A DNA stretch of 6,094 bases, taken from Bacteroidales bacterium. Lineage in GTDB: Bacteria > Bacteroidota > Bacteroidia > Bacteroidales > UBA3824. The notes beneath the pieces are model-generated. The model was not told where the DNA came from and ran no database searches. It saw only the letters and a list, made by a program, of their open reading frames with translations. The stretch is from assembly GCA_016287995.1 (NCBI GenBank), contig JAEEXW010000194.1:1-6094 (forward strand), given 5' to 3'. Shown here piece after piece: positions 5,800 through 6,094 of this stretch (positions are counted from its first letter, which is position 1; each line of letters opens with the position of its first letter). Position numbers and translations under genes: made by a program.

Positions 5800-6094
5800 T
5801 TAATGTATCAGTGAAAATTTCTTTCCTATCGGGAATCCCTTTTTGTTGGAGTAGACTATGCGGCTTTTTTTCTGAAAGTCTTTTTCAACAACGGGATATT
5901 TTTCTTCGGTTGCTAAATTTGAATCTAATTCGGCTGCGTTGTTGCTTGCTGCTGCGTTGAGATTGTCCAACTCTTCGTAAACCGAATTTTCACTCTTAAA
6001 TTCAGGAACAATGCGTTTCATCATTGCAACAATTTTCATATTATCACGGCAGTCTGCAAGTGCAATTAATTCGCTGATTTGCTCTGAAACAACC
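5800..6094 (-). CDS. CapD/FlaA1-like polysaccharide biosynthesis protein, C-terminus (5' end outside window)
   Basis: The frame is open from the right edge to the TAA at 5802-5800, giving 97 visible residues; the internal ATG at 6039 is not the true start. The first half reads ISELIALADCRDNMKIVAMM, then KRIVPEFKSENSVYEELD. From memory, this matches the C-terminal end of Bacteroidota nucleoside-diphosphate-sugar epimerase/dehydratases of the CapD/FlaA1 type. Those are membrane-anchored 4,6-dehydratases or epimerases that make UDP-sugars for capsule, O-antigen or glycoprotein glycans. The catalytic Rossmann domain lies outside the window, so activity cannot be checked. After the signature comes an extra tail of about 55 residues, first Asn/Ala/Glu-rich (NLNAAASNNAAELDSN) and then basic (SNKKGFPIGKKFSLIH), which I do not recognise as part of the family. 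A strong terminator follows, so this is the last gene of its transcript. Confidence 0.72.
   Translation of the reverse strand, partial: VVSEQISELIALADCRDNMKIVAMMKRIVPEFKSENSVYEELDNLNAAASNNAAELDSNLATEEKYPVVEKDFQKKSRIVYSNKKGFPIGKKFSLIH

Noticed and set aside
6037..6039. ATG at 6039-6037 (minus strand) as the start of a 79-residue protein
   Set aside because: The frame continues upstream to the window edge with sequence (ISELIALADCRDN) matching the CapD-type C-terminal region, so it is an internal Met.

Overview
The window looks like chromosomal DNA from a member of the Bacteroidota, most likely Bacteroidales. It is AT-rich, its start codons follow A-rich leaders without clear Shine-Dalgarno sequences, and several upstream regions carry the Bacteroides-type TTTG / TAnnTTTG promoter pattern. 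The gene content also fits: a ribosomal protein S1 with a Bacteroidota-like tail, a secreted sialate O-acetylesterase-type SGNH esterase, and the C-terminus of a CapD-like sugar-nucleotide enzyme ending in the Bacteroidota-style 'IVPEF.S.NSVYEELD' signature. The species cannot be named from the sequence alone.

Layout, left to right. Positions 2-1015 (+) hold the C-terminal part of rpsA (30S protein S1), running in from the left edge. A 36-nt gap leads to a STAS-domain anti-sigma-factor antagonist-like gene (1052-1417, +), probably co-transcribed with rpsA and closed by a strong intrinsic terminator (1441-1476). Next come an unrecognised secreted protein (1527-2177, +) and a family M18 metallo-aminopeptidase with its own candidate promoter (2242-3621, +). 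A 189-bp spacer holds two tandem hairpins, the second a near-perfect terminator whose T-tract runs into the promoter of the next gene. That gene encodes a secreted SGNH esterase of the sialate O-acetylesterase type (3811-5250, +).

The right end is on the minus strand. A small secreted protein (5289-5675, -) is built from six 11-residue 'K-hydrophobic-x-hydrophobic-V-[EDN]-N-W' repeats and resembles the small beta proteins annotated as '7(1) septoil knot' domains. It converges on the esterase gene, sharing a bidirectional terminator. Its promoter abuts the terminator of the last gene, the 3' end of a capD-like gene (5800 to the right edge, -).

Apart from rpsA-STAS there is little operon structure: most genes look like single units with their own promoter and terminator. 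No tRNA, rRNA, CRISPR array, insertion sequence or phage gene is visible. The most unusual items are the septoil-knot-like repeat protein with its internally duplicated repeat block, the tandem interchangeable hairpins at 3638-3746, and two places where a terminator T-tract doubles as the -33 element of the next promoter.
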